Origin: Sphingobium yanoikuyae
GTDB lineage: Bacteria > Pseudomonadota > Alphaproteobacteria > Sphingomonadales > Sphingomonadaceae
DNA: 64,000 nucleotides
Direction: 5' to 3'
NCBI RefSeq assembly: GCF_013001025.1
Contig: NZ_CP053021.1
Span: forward strand, 496,001-560,000
Position 1 is the stretch's first letter, and every line of letters begins with the position of its first letter. The notes under the pieces were generated by a model. The model was not told the origin of the DNA and ran no database searches. It saw nothing but the letters and a program-made list of their open reading frames with translations. This document shows, one piece after another, positions 18,470 through 26,394 of this stretch. The translations under genes were made by a program, and so were the position numbers.

Positions 18470-18787
18470 ATGGGCATGTTCGACAATCTGATGGGCAATC
18501 TGGGCGGGCTGGAAGCGATCGCGCAGAAGGTCGGGCTGGAGCCGGAACAGATGCAGGGCCTGCTGAACGAGATCGGCGCCAAGATCGGCAGCGGCGAGAC
18601 CAGCGTGTCGGCGCTGGCCGAGACGGCGGCCGAGCATGGCGTGTCGGCCGATGCGCTGCAGCAGCTGCTGGGCCAGTTTGGCGGGCCGGAGGCGATATTG
18701 GGCCAGCTTGGCGGCTTCCTGGACCGCGATGGCGACGGCAATCCGCTCAACGAGCTGAGCGGCCTGGCCAAGGGGCTGTTCGGCTGA
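18470..18787 (+). CDS. Small hypothetical protein with EF-hand-like loop
   Basis: 105 aa, no signal peptide, helix-rich. The N-terminal half is built of Gly/Leu-rich short helices (MGMFDNLMGNLGGLEAIAQ) and the C-terminus contains DRDGDGNPLNEL, which resembles a calcium-binding Dx[DN]xDG loop. I do not recognise a characterised family. The ATG at 18470 has GGAG six bases before it; an upstream ATG at 18452 has no such site. It stands alone between two terminators. Confidence 0.7.
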   Translation: MGMFDNLMGNLGGLEAIAQKVGLEPEQMQGLLNEIGAKIGSGETSVSALAETAAEHGVSADALQQLLGQFGGPEAILGQLGGFLDRDGDGNPLNELSGLAKGLFG

Positions 18788-18801
18788 ACAGGTTGCGGCG
18801 C

Positions 18802-18823
18802 GGGCCGGCAAAGCCGGCCCTTG
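18802..18823 (+). terminator. Hairpin after the small hypothetical gene
   Basis: Perfect stem GGGCCGGC/GCCGGCCC with an AAA loop, followed by TTGGTTG; stem strong, U-tract weak. Confidence 0.5.
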
Positions 18824-18956
18824 GTTGCCCCCAAGTTTTTTTGGCCTTGCCTTCGCGATGCGGTGGGGCCATTTGCGGACTACACCATTATTGCGAATGA
18901 TCCGCAACTAGCGCCGCCCTATCATGGCGGCGCCGACGAAATGCAAGGATAAGGTC

Positions 18957-19772
18957 TTGACCGACGTGACGATCGAAAAGCCGGTTCTGGAACCCACCGG
19001 CGCGCTTTCCGTGGAAACCGTGCTGTCGGTGAAGCACTGGAACGAGCATCTGTTCAGCTTCCGCATCACCCGCCCGGCAAGCTTCCGCTTCCGTTCGGGC
19101 GAGTTCATCATGATCGGCCTGAAGGGCGATAATGGCAAGCCGCTGCTGCGCGCCTATTCGATCGCCAGCCCGGCCTGGGACGAGGAAATCGAATTCCTGT
19201 CGATCAAGGTGCAGGATGGTCCGCTGACCAGCAAGCTGCAGAAGATCGAGCCGGGCGACCAGATCTATCTTGGCCGCAAGCCGACCGGCACGCTGGTGAC
19301 CGACGCGCTGCTGCCGGGCAAGCGGCTGTTCATGCTGTCGACCGGTACCGGCCTGGCGCCGTTCCTGAGCCTGCCGCGCGACCCGGATGTGTATGAATTC
19401 TATGAGCAGGTCGTGGTGGTGCATTCGGTGCGCCGGGTGAGCGACCTGGCCTTCCGCGAAGAGATGGAAGGCAAGTGGGCCGAAGACCCGCTGGTATCGG
19501 AGCAGGCCGCCGGCCAGTTCCATTATGTGCCGACCGTGACGCGCGAAGAATTCCCCAACAATGAGCGCATCGACAAGCTGGTCGAGAGCGGCAAGCTGTT
19601 CGAGGGGATTCCGGGCGCGGCGAAGTTCGATCCCGAAACCGACCGGATCATGATGTGCGGCAGCATGGAGATGATCAAGCAGTTCGCGGCCTATTTCGAG
19701 GAACAGGGCTTCACCGAAGGCTCCAACGCGGCGCCGGGTCAGTTCGTGATCGAGCGCGCGTTTGTAGGCTAA
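18957..19772 (+). CDS. fpr: Ferredoxin--NADP+ reductase
   Basis: 271-aa flavoprotein moving electrons between NADPH and ferredoxin/flavodoxin. The FAD-binding domain shows FRFRSGEFIMIGL and LLRAYSIASPAW (RxYS motif), and the NADP domain shows MLSTGTGLAPFLSL and MMCGSMEMI. I prefer the TTG at 18957, with AAGGAT upstream and a family-like start (MTDVTIEKPVLEPTGALS); an ATG at 18924 would add 11 residues. The VIERAFVG end is typical of proteobacterial Fpr. Own terminator follows. Confidence 0.93.
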   Translation: MTDVTIEKPVLEPTGALSVETVLSVKHWNEHLFSFRITRPASFRFRSGEFIMIGLKGDNGKPLLRAYSIASPAWDEEIEFLSIKVQDGPLTSKLQKIEPGDQIYLGRKPTGTLVTDALLPGKRLFMLSTGTGLAPFLSLPRDPDVYEFYEQVVVVHSVRRVSDLAFREEMEGKWAEDPLVSEQAAGQFHYVPTVTREEFPNNERIDKLVESGKLFEGIPGAAKFDPETDRIMMCGSMEMIKQFAAYFEEQGFTEGSNAAPGQFVIERAFVG

Positions 19773-19796
19773 GCGCTGCGGCAGCGAGAATAGGGA

Positions 19797-19830
19797 AGGG
19801 CCGGGGGAGCGATCCTCCGGCCCTTTTTTT
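19797..19830 (+). terminator. Terminator after fpr
   Basis: Stem AGGGCCGGGGGA/TCCTCCGGCCCT with a short loop, then seven T. Confidence 0.85.
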
Positions 19831-19842
19831 GTTGCGTCAGGT

Positions 19843-19937
19843 CCGTTCGTCCTGAGCGAAGTCGAAGGACGCGCCGAGCGGAGCGAGGTGCCTCACTGCG
19901 TTCGGCAGAAGGCTTCGACTTCGCTCAGCCCGAACGG
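19843..19937. repeat. Inverted pair of CCGTTCG...GTCGAAG repeats
   Basis: A ~27-bp unit reading CCGTTCGTCCTGAGCGAAG then TCGAAGGAC (19843-19870) is followed by an inverted copy at 19911-19937 whose complement begins CCGTTCGGGCTGAGCGAAG. The same unit occurs three more times, in whole or part, at 25071-25169. Interspersed repeats of this kind are known to me from sphingomonad genomes. It fills the fpr/DUF885 convergent gap. Confidence 0.8.
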
Positions 19938-19942
19938 TTCTT

Positions 19943-21778
19943 TTACGCCCCCTTCCTCTGGGCGACATAGGCGTCGACATTTTTCGCCAGCACGGTCATC
20001 GGCACGCCGCCGCCCTTGACCACGGCGTCGTTGAACAGGCGGAAGTCGAACTTGTCGCCCAGCGCCTGTTGCGCCTGTGCCCGCAGGCGGACGATTTCGC
20101 CATGGCCGACCTTGTAGCCGCAGGCCTGGCCCGGCCAGGCGCAATAACGGTCGACTTCGCCCTGCACATCCTCGACCGTGGAGCCGTTGGTGGTGGCGAA
20201 CCAGTGGATCGCCTGTTCGCGGGTCCAGCGCTTGGCATGGAGGCCGGTGTCGACCACCAGACGGCAGCAGCGATAGGCGATCGACTGGAGATAGCCCAGC
20301 CGCCCGGCGACATCGCCATCATAGGCGCCCAACTCGTCGCCCAGCTGCTCGGCATAGAGCGCCCAACCCTCCGAATAGGCGTTGAAGGCGAGCATGGAGC
20401 GGATCAGGGGGAGCTTGTAGGTATATTCGCCCTGCCAGATATGGCCCGGAATCCCCTCATGATAGCAAAGCGTCGGCAGCGAATAGCGCGGCCAGATGCT
20501 GGTATCGCGCAGGTTGATATAATAATTGCCCGGCACGCTGCCGTCGATCGTGCCCGCGCCGGCATAGGCGCCCGGCGCCCCGGCCTCGATCTCCACCGGC
20601 ACCCGCTTCACCACCAGCTTGGCCGGCACCAAAGTCGCGAAGGCGCGGGGCAGGCGGGTGCGGATATCGGCGAGGCGCCCGTCGATATAGGAGAGGATCT
20701 GCTGGCGACCCTTGTCGTCATTGGGGAAGAGATAGCGCGGATCCTTGCCCATCGCCGTCATCCGCTCGCCCACGGTCCCCTTGGTCATGCCGAGGGATTT
20801 CAAGAGCCGGTCCATTTCCGACTGGAGGGCCTTGAGCTGTTCCTGGCCCAGCGCATGGACTTCGTCTGGCGACATGGTGGTGGTGGTGCCGGCCTGCAGC
20901 GCCCAGCCATAATAGGCATCGCCCTGCGGCAATTTCCACACGCCCGCATCCATGGTGGCAAGGCCACGCTGGCGGGTGAGTTCGGCGGCCTGGCGGGCAA
21001 GGGCGGGGGCGATGGCGGTGCGGGTGATCCGTTCCGCCTTGGCGGCATAATCGCCCTGCATGTCGCGGGTGCGGCGCGCGATCGAGGCGACCGGCACCCA
21101 CTGGTCGATCGGCTGGCCCTGCACCGCCTTCATCTGGCCCAGCGTCTTGTCGAGCAGGAAGGCGGGGGCGACGACGCCGATGCCGGCGTCATGCTTCAAC
21201 CGCTCGGTCTCGCCGTCGAGATTGGCGGCATATTGGGTGAGGCGTTCGAGATAGGCGTCGGCGTCGGCCGGGGTGGCGATGCCATGATTGGCGTCGAGGA
21301 AATCGGGCGTCTCGATGAAGGCGCCGGTATTCTGCGCGACGGCATAGGGCGCGTTGCGATAGGACCAGTTGCTGTTCATCATCGCCATGTCGCCAAAGGG
21401 GAAGGCGAAGCCGGCATCGGCCAGTTCATGGGCGGCGCGCACCACCTCCACATCGGTGCGGGTGGCGGGCGACAGGGCGTCGAGATCGATGGCGCGCAGC
21501 TGGGTCAGGCGATCCTTCACATGGGCGGCGATCCGGGCCTGGCCGGCCGGGCTCTTGTCGCCAAGGCGCGCTTTCAGCGGGGCGCGGGCGCCGGTGTCGA
21601 GGCCAAGGCCGCTCGCCGTTTCGGGCGCATCGGCCAGCATCGCTTCGGCCATGCCGGCGAGCAGGGTTTCGGCGCGGGCGTCTGCGCTGGTCGCCTGCGC
21701 CAGGGCGCGGGCGGGGAGCGCGGACAAAGCGAGGGCGGAGGAGCCGGCGACGAGAAAATCGCGGCGGGAGGTCGTCAT
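19943..21778 (-). CDS. DUF885 family protein, Tat-exported, metallopeptidase-like
   Basis: 611 aa. The N-terminus has a twin-arginine signal (TSRRDFLVAGSSALALSALPARA), so the folded protein goes to the periplasm. A zinc-peptidase-like HEGIPGH lies at about residues 439-445 (CYHEGIPGHIWQ), the conserved signature of DUF885 (PF05960). A family role in peptide hydrolysis is generally assumed; substrates are mostly unproved. Monocistronic. Confidence 0.88.
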   Translation of the reverse strand: MTTSRRDFLVAGSSALALSALPARALAQATSADARAETLLAGMAEAMLADAPETASGLGLDTGARAPLKARLGDKSPAGQARIAAHVKDRLTQLRAIDLDALSPATRTDVEVVRAAHELADAGFAFPFGDMAMMNSNWSYRNAPYAVAQNTGAFIETPDFLDANHGIATPADADAYLERLTQYAANLDGETERLKHDAGIGVVAPAFLLDKTLGQMKAVQGQPIDQWVPVASIARRTRDMQGDYAAKAERITRTAIAPALARQAAELTRQRGLATMDAGVWKLPQGDAYYGWALQAGTTTTMSPDEVHALGQEQLKALQSEMDRLLKSLGMTKGTVGERMTAMGKDPRYLFPNDDKGRQQILSYIDGRLADIRTRLPRAFATLVPAKLVVKRVPVEIEAGAPGAYAGAGTIDGSVPGNYYINLRDTSIWPRYSLPTLCYHEGIPGHIWQGEYTYKLPLIRSMLAFNAYSEGWALYAEQLGDELGAYDGDVAGRLGYLQSIAYRCCRLVVDTGLHAKRWTREQAIHWFATTNGSTVEDVQGEVDRYCAWPGQACGYKVGHGEIVRLRAQAQQALGDKFDFRLFNDAVVKGGGVPMTVLAKNVDAYVAQRKGA

Positions 21779-21917
21779 GGCGAAAAGGGTCTCCGTAGGA
21801 AATCACGCGGCTGGCGCGATTTCCGAGTCATCCGGCGGGGCGCCGGATTGGAAATCGCTCTCTTAACTTCGCATATTTCCCGCACATTTCGACATCTTAT
21901 TTCCTACCTGCGACAGA

Positions 21918-22412
21918 TCATAATAATCGGGCGATGCAGCCAAGGTCGATCTCCGGCGCGCTGATCGTGAGTTCCGCGACCAGATCGCGCAGGGCGATGC
22001 GCTGGCGATGGGGCATGGCGGCGCGGGCGCCGCTGCGCTCGGCACAGATGGTGCGCATCGCCGCCAGCATCACCCGATTGTCGGGCGCGCGGCGATGGCC
22101 GACCACCACGCCGCGCCGGATGATGGGGCGGACCTGCGCACAGCGGGTCAGCGCGATCGCCTGGGCACGGGCGGCGTCCAGCCCCATTTCCAGCGCCCAG
22201 TCCCAGGCGGCGGCAAAACTCTCTGCCCCCTGTTTCTGCCGCAGCTGATAGGCCGAGCGCGGCGAACAGCCGACGCTGCGCGCCGCCTGCGCCACCACGC
22301 CGCAGCGCGCCAGCATGTCGATAAAGGCCCGCTGCGCGGCCGGCGACCAGCCCGACGCGCGCCGGCGCAGCATCGGGACGGAGGTGAAATGGAGAAGGGG
22401 CATGTCGGTCAT
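21918..22412 (-). CDS. Helix-turn-helix protein, terminase-small-subunit-like
   Basis: 164 aa. Residues ~20-60 (WSPAAQRAFIDMLARCG, then AARSVGCSPRSAYQLRQK) read as a homeodomain-like HTH, resembling phage terminase small subunits and a group of sphingomonad proteins with the same start. The rest is basic and has no recognised domain. The start at 22412 was taken. Function is unknown; DNA binding is an inference from the HTH. Confidence 0.6.
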   Translation of the reverse strand: MTDMPLLHFTSVPMLRRRASGWSPAAQRAFIDMLARCGVVAQAARSVGCSPRSAYQLRQKQGAESFAAAWDWALEMGLDAARAQAIALTRCAQVRPIIRRGVVVGHRRAPDNRVMLAAMRTICAERSGARAAMPHRQRIALRDLVAELTISAPEIDLGCIARLL

Positions 22413-22486
22413 GCCGGCGAGGCTATCATGGGGCGGGAGGTGTAGGACAGGGAACGATATATGGCCTGCTTGCAGAAATTCATTTC

Positions 22487-23719
22487 ATGGGGCAATCGCA
22501 TGGAATGTTGCCTGAAATGCCGGTTCAAGGCTGGATTCTGATTGCGCTTGCTGCCGCGGCTTATACGCCTGCGCTGTATGTCTACCGTTATTTGTCCGAT
22601 AGCCCGGCGCGACACGACGTGACTGCTCCTCCAAAGGATTTCAGTTGGCGGACTCCTCAACACTTCTATCGAAATGTCCTGATCGTCATTGGACTGGTTG
22701 CGTTGGCCGGCTTCATCTTCACATCCACTGCCGAAAATTTCGCGCGATCACCTTCCTTTTTTCCGCTGTTGATTGCAGCAGGCGGTCTTTGGTCGCTGTG
22801 GACGGTATGTAGAGGGATAGTTTGCGGACAGATCGAACCGCTGGTTCGCGGTTTTTCACGGATTTATGAGCGAACTGAGCAACCCAAGCGTTTCTGGGTT
22901 TCGGTGGCCTGGAACGGCTTTCTGGGGTGTCTGTTCCTCTGGCTGGCTTTTGTGACTGCTGGCGAAGCGCCGGATCGTGCGATGCGCGGCAAATGCTCAA
23001 ATTATGAAGACCATTTCTCACCGAGCGAGGCTGTAGCCGCCTGTAATCAGTTGCTGGCAGGTGATGCGCGCGCCAGCGATCGGTCAGACTTTCTGTTATC
23101 GCGGGGTAATGCCCATTACGAACTTAAACATTATCGGCAGGCTCAACGCGATTATGCGGAGTCGATCCGGCTTGATCCCGAAAGCTCCGCTGCCTGGTAT
23201 AATTTAGGTTTGGTCTATGGGGGCTTGGGTCAGCCAAACCAAGCTTTGGATGCCTATACCAAGGCAATATCTTTCAACGATCGGAACGACGAGGCTTATG
23301 AGAACAGAGCAGCGCTCTACCTGAACAGGCAGGAGTTCGATCTCGCAATCAAGGATTTCAATCGAGTAGTTGAGCTGAAGCCTGACGACCCCCAGGCTCT
23401 GGAAAATCGCCGGCTCGCATATGCCTGGAAAAAGGAGAAGGCCAAGGCGTGGCAGGATCTTGGCGCTATTGGTGCAGTCGATGAGGAAAGCACCGTTCTT
23501 TTGCACCAGCAGGCGTTGCGCAGTCTCAAGGTCAACGATCCGCGCCGGGCAATTGAATATCTTACGCAGGCGATAGCGGGCAATCGCCGCGACAGGTGGG
23601 CAATCACCTTGCGCGCGGAAATTTACGATCGTCTTGGCGAGACCGAAAAGGGCAAGGCGGACACCGAAAGGCTCTTGGAACTGAACCGGCTCGATGCAGG
23701 GCATGGGCGGCAGCATTGA
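22487..23719 (+). CDS. Membrane-anchored TPR protein of unknown function
   Basis: 410 aa. Hydrophobic segments lie at about residues 15-32, 63-80, 88-106 and 143-160. Residues ~185-400 contain tetratricopeptide repeats, such as SAAWYNLGLVYGGLGQPNQA, DEAYENRAALYLNRQEFDLA and RWAITLRAEIYDRLGETEKG, which usually hold protein partners. By eye it is much less GC-rich than its neighbours and uses more A/T-ending codons, suggesting transfer. parDE follows. No specific function assignable. Confidence 0.75.
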   Translation: MGQSHGMLPEMPVQGWILIALAAAAYTPALYVYRYLSDSPARHDVTAPPKDFSWRTPQHFYRNVLIVIGLVALAGFIFTSTAENFARSPSFFPLLIAAGGLWSLWTVCRGIVCGQIEPLVRGFSRIYERTEQPKRFWVSVAWNGFLGCLFLWLAFVTAGEAPDRAMRGKCSNYEDHFSPSEAVAACNQLLAGDARASDRSDFLLSRGNAHYELKHYRQAQRDYAESIRLDPESSAAWYNLGLVYGGLGQPNQALDAYTKAISFNDRNDEAYENRAALYLNRQEFDLAIKDFNRVVELKPDDPQALENRRLAYAWKKEKAKAWQDLGAIGAVDEESTVLLHQQALRSLKVNDPRRAIEYLTQAIAGNRRDRWAITLRAEIYDRLGETEKGKADTERLLELNRLDAGHGRQH

Positions 23720-23794
23720 GAGGCGCAAAGGATATGCTGGTTCTTAACATTGCCTCCAATTGAGCTGTAATATTTTTGGGTATATCCTCGCCTC
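23720..23794. promoter_or_regulatory. Inverted repeat around the parDE promoter region
   Basis: GAGGCG (23720) and GGATAT (23730) pair with ATATCC (23782) and CGCCTC (23789), framing an A+T-rich segment. TTGAGC at 23760 and TATATC at 23781 resemble a promoter with short spacing. Probably the control region of parDE; ParD usually binds such DNA. Confidence 0.4.
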
Positions 23795-23818
23795 GCTCTG
23801 CGACAGGAAGGTGCGGCG

Positions 23819-24055
23819 ATGGCGCGCAACACATCGGTGACGATCGGCGATCATTTTACCCGCTTCATCAGCGATCAGGTGCAGACCGGTCGCTATGGAT
23901 CGGCGAGCGATGTCGTGCGGGCGGGGCTGCGCTTGCTGGAAGAGCGTGAGGCGCAGGTGCAGGCGTTGCAGGCGGCGCTGATTGCCGGGGAGGAGTCGGG
24001 CGCAGCGACGCCGTTTGATTTTGAGGCGTTCAAGGCGGCCAAGCGCGGCGGCTGA
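23819..24055 (+). CDS. parD: ParD-family ribbon-helix-helix antitoxin
   Basis: 78-aa antitoxin. The N-terminal ribbon-helix-helix ([19 protein letters not shown], then [19 protein letters not shown]) is the classic ParD fold that binds operator DNA. The C-terminal tail with [12 protein letters not shown] is the toxin-wrapping part. GGAAGG precedes the ATG. The parE GTG follows 13 bp after the stop. Confidence 0.9.
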   Translation: MARNTSVTIGDHFTRFISDQVQTGRYGSASDVVRAGLRLLEEREAQVQALQAALIAGEESGAATPFDFEAFKAAKRGG

Positions 24056-24068
24056 GGCGGGCGGGGCG

Positions 24069-24359
24069 GTGAAGCGGCTGCTTTTTACGCCGGCGGCGCA
24101 GGCCGATCTGTCCGACATCTGGGATTATAGCGCGGCGACCTGGGGCGCGGATCAGGCCGATCTCTATATCGATGCGATCCGCGATGTCTGTCTGGCATTG
24201 GCGGATGGGCGGCGGCCGGGGCTGCCGGTCGATGTGCGGGCCGGTTATCGCAAGGCGCCAGCGGGATCGCACATGATCTATTATCGCGACGGTGGCGATC
24301 ATCTGGCCATTGTCCGTGTCCTGCATGGGCGACAGGATACGGGGCGGTATTTGGCCTGA
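24069..24359 (+). CDS. parE: ParE-family toxin
   Basis: 96-aa RelE/ParE-superfamily toxin; ParE members inhibit DNA gyrase. Seen are VKRLLFTPAAQADLSDIWDY at the start, a middle helix (DLYIDAIRDVCLALAD) and HMIYYRDGGDHLAIVRVLHGRQD at the end, the family signature. GTG at 24069 gives the expected N-terminus; the frame is open further upstream inside parD, but those residues are arginine-rich shadow. Confidence 0.88.
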   Translation: MKRLLFTPAAQADLSDIWDYSAATWGADQADLYIDAIRDVCLALADGRRPGLPVDVRAGYRKAPAGSHMIYYRDGGDHLAIVRVLHGRQDTGRYLA

Positions 24360-24427
24360 AGGAGCGGTCGCTCCGCTCGTTGTGGTGCGCGCGCGTGGTG
24401 CTACGATCGGGGACGAGTGCTGAATGG

Positions 24428-24451
24428 ATCCCGGATCAAGTCCGGGATGAC
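24428..24451. repeat. Palindromic repeat, ATCCCGGA type
   Basis: Arms ATCCCGGA/TCCGGGAT around TCAAG, followed by GAC. A palindrome with an ATGAC flank, like those at 9961 and 25023; a copy of this type is widespread in alphaproteobacteria. Confidence 0.7.
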
Positions 24452-24471
24452 GGTGGTTTATTGGGGTGGGG

Positions 24472-24918
24472 TCAGGTGCCCTCCACCCGCAGCACTGCGC
24501 CCTCGGCCCCGGTCACGCGGACCCGCGCGCCCGCTTCGCTATCCGGGCCGCGGGCGGTCCAGACGCTGTCGCCGACCTTGACCCGGCCTTCGCCGCCGCG
24601 GATCGGTTCCACGACGGTCACCAGTTCGCCGATCAGGCGGGCGGTGCGGTCGTTGAGATTGGGGTCGGTCGAGGGCACCGGATTGTCCACATACCAGCGC
24701 CGCCCGGCCCAGACCGAAATGACCGAGAGCGCGGCGAAGATCAGCAGCTGGAGCGGAATGCCGATCGGCAGCGCCAGCGCGGCGAGGCCGGTGATGGCGG
24801 CGGCGATCGCGATCCAGATCAGGAAGACGCCGGGGATCAGCACCTCCGCAATCGCCAGCAGCGCGGCGAAGACCAGCCAGGCCCAATGATCCTGGAGCAG
24901 GGTGAGCCAGTCGGTCAT
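24472..24918 (-). CDS. NfeD-like membrane protein
   Basis: 148 aa. Two or three membrane helices (about residues 12-30, 35-52 and 55-70) are followed by a C-terminal OB-fold NfeD domain (RLIGELVTVVEPIRGGEGRVKVGDSVWTAR, shown here only to mark its extent, residues ~95-125). NfeD-short proteins pair with SPFH/stomatin proteins in membrane microdomains. Its partner lies upstream on the same strand, but 427 bp of repeat-rich DNA separates them. Confidence 0.87.
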   Translation of the reverse strand: MTDWLTLLQDHWAWLVFAALLAIAEVLIPGVFLIWIAIAAAITGLAALALPIGIPLQLLIFAALSVISVWAGRRWYVDNPVPSTDPNLNDRTARLIGELVTVVEPIRGGEGRVKVGDSVWTARGPDSEAGARVRVTGAEGAVLRVEGT

Positions 24919-25345
24919 GGGGTGGTCCTGTGGTTGGTGGGGTGGGGTGGTTTTGTGTCGTTTCGGTGGCGGCGGGGCGCAATTGCTCCGGCCTCGTGGA
25001 TAGCGGAAAGTGCGGGAGATGGATTCCCGCTTTCGCGGGAATGACGGGGGTGGGTGGGGCGAAACACAATCCGTTCGGGCTGAGCTTGTCGAAGCCCTTT
25101 GCCTTTGGAAGAAAGGCGCCCCCTTCGACTTCGCTCAGGGGAGGCTTCGACTTCGCTCAGCCCGAACGGTGTTTGGGGTGAGCGCTGCGCTGCTGGCTTC
25201 TCGACTTGGCTCGAAGCGAACGGAGGTGGTGGGCGCTTCGGGGTGATGGTGGCTCTTTGGGCGCGCGGGATGGCGATGGGGTGGGCGGCGGCCCAGCCGG
25301 CTTGGCTTGGCAGTGCTGCCCGATGGCCTCGCATCGCCACCTTCC
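24919..25345. repeat. Repeat-filled gap between stomatin and nfeD genes
   Basis: No credible gene. It contains a palindrome ATTCCCGC/GCGGGAAT at 25023-25042 followed by GAC; a CCGTTCGGGCTGAGCTTG unit at 25071-25097; a partial inverted copy at 25121-25140; and a full inverted copy at 25143-25169. The remainder is G-rich low-complexity sequence. Open frames here (for instance on the minus strand, 24915-25340) are translations of repeats. Confidence 0.75.
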
Positions 25346-26317
25346 TCAGCCCTGGGTCTGGCCGAACGGTCCCCGGCGTGGCGCGGCGGGTGGCGCGGGT
25401 GGGGTGGGGGTGTCGGCCAGCGCTTCCTTGGCGAGCTGGCCGATGCCGCCGAGCGTGCCGATCAGCTGGGTCGCCTCGACCGGGAAGAGGATGGTCTTGG
25501 CATTGGGCGAGGTGGCGAATTGTTGCACCGCGTCGGTATATTTCTGGGCGATGAAGTAATTGAGCGCCTGCGGATTGCCCGCGGCTATCGCGTCCGACAC
25601 CATCTGGGTCGCCTTGGCTTCGGCTTCCGCCTCGCGCTCGCGCGCCTCGGCATCGCGGAAGGCGGCTTCGCGGCGGCCTTCGGCTTCCAGGATCTGCGAC
25701 TGTTTCTGGCCCTCGGCGCGCAGGATCTCGCTGCTTTTCAGGCCCTCGGCTTCCAGGATGTTGGCGCGCTTCTCGCGCTCCGCCTTCATCTGCCGGCCCA
25801 TGGCGTTGACGATGTCGGCGGGCGGGCGGATGTCCTTGAGTTCGACGCGGGTGATCTTGATGCCCCAGGCGTTGGTGGCATGATCGACCACGGAGAGGAG
25901 GCGGGCGTTGATCTCGTCGCGCTTCGACAGGGTTTCGTCGAGGTCCATCGAGCCCATCACGGTGCGCAAATTGGTGGTGGCGAGCTGCATGATGGCGACA
26001 TAGAGTTCGGACACTTCATAGGCGGCCTTGGCGGCGTCGAGCACCTGGAAGAAGACGACGCCGTCGACCGACACCATGGCATTGTCCTTGGTGATGATTT
26101 CCTGCCCCGGAATGTCGACGACCTGCTCCATCATGTTGATCTTGCGACCGACGGCGTAGAAGAAGGCGGGGTAGAAATTGAGGCCGGGCTTCGCCACCTC
26201 GGTAAAGCGGCCGAAACGCTCGATGGTATATTGATAGCCCTGCCGCACCACCTTGACGCTGACCGCCAGGTAGAAGAGCACCAGAAACGTGACCGTGAGT
26301 GCGAAGGTCGTCACCAT
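25346..26317 (-). CDS. SPFH/stomatin-family (QmcA-like) membrane protein
   Basis: 323 aa. An N-terminal membrane helix (residues ~5-22) is followed by the SPFH/Band-7 domain (GYQYTIERFGRFTEVAKPGLNF; MMEQVVDIPGQEIITKDN; RTVMGSMDLDETLSKRDEIN). A long Glu/Ala/Arg coiled coil covers residues ~185-255, and the tail is Pro-rich. Such proteins build oligomeric membrane microdomains and can affect FtsH proteolysis. NfeD is the usual operon partner and lies downstream after the repeats. Confidence 0.92.
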   Translation of the reverse strand: MVTTFALTVTFLVLFYLAVSVKVVRQGYQYTIERFGRFTEVAKPGLNFYPAFFYAVGRKINMMEQVVDIPGQEIITKDNAMVSVDGVVFFQVLDAAKAAYEVSELYVAIMQLATTNLRTVMGSMDLDETLSKRDEINARLLSVVDHATNAWGIKITRVELKDIRPPADIVNAMGRQMKAEREKRANILEAEGLKSSEILRAEGQKQSQILEAEGRREAAFRDAEAREREAEAEAKATQMVSDAIAAGNPQALNYFIAQKYTDAVQQFATSPNAKTILFPVEATQLIGTLGGIGQLAKEALADTPTPPAPPAAPRRGPFGQTQG

Positions 26318-26394
26318 ATGTCCTCCCCAGAGAAGGAGATCACTATGGCGGCTATTCGTTAACGGGAAAAGGCAAAGTGATGGAGAGACATAAG

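Noticed and set aside
20069-21964. 631-codon plus-strand frame opposite the DUF885 gene
   Set aside because: Longer than the real gene but with no motif, while the minus strand shows a Tat signal and HEGIPGH.
24915-25340. 141-codon minus-strand frame between stomatin and nfeD
   Set aside because: Its peptide consists of translated intergenic repeats (HSRESGN, FGLSEVEA, LRQAQPERI), a known false-gene signature.
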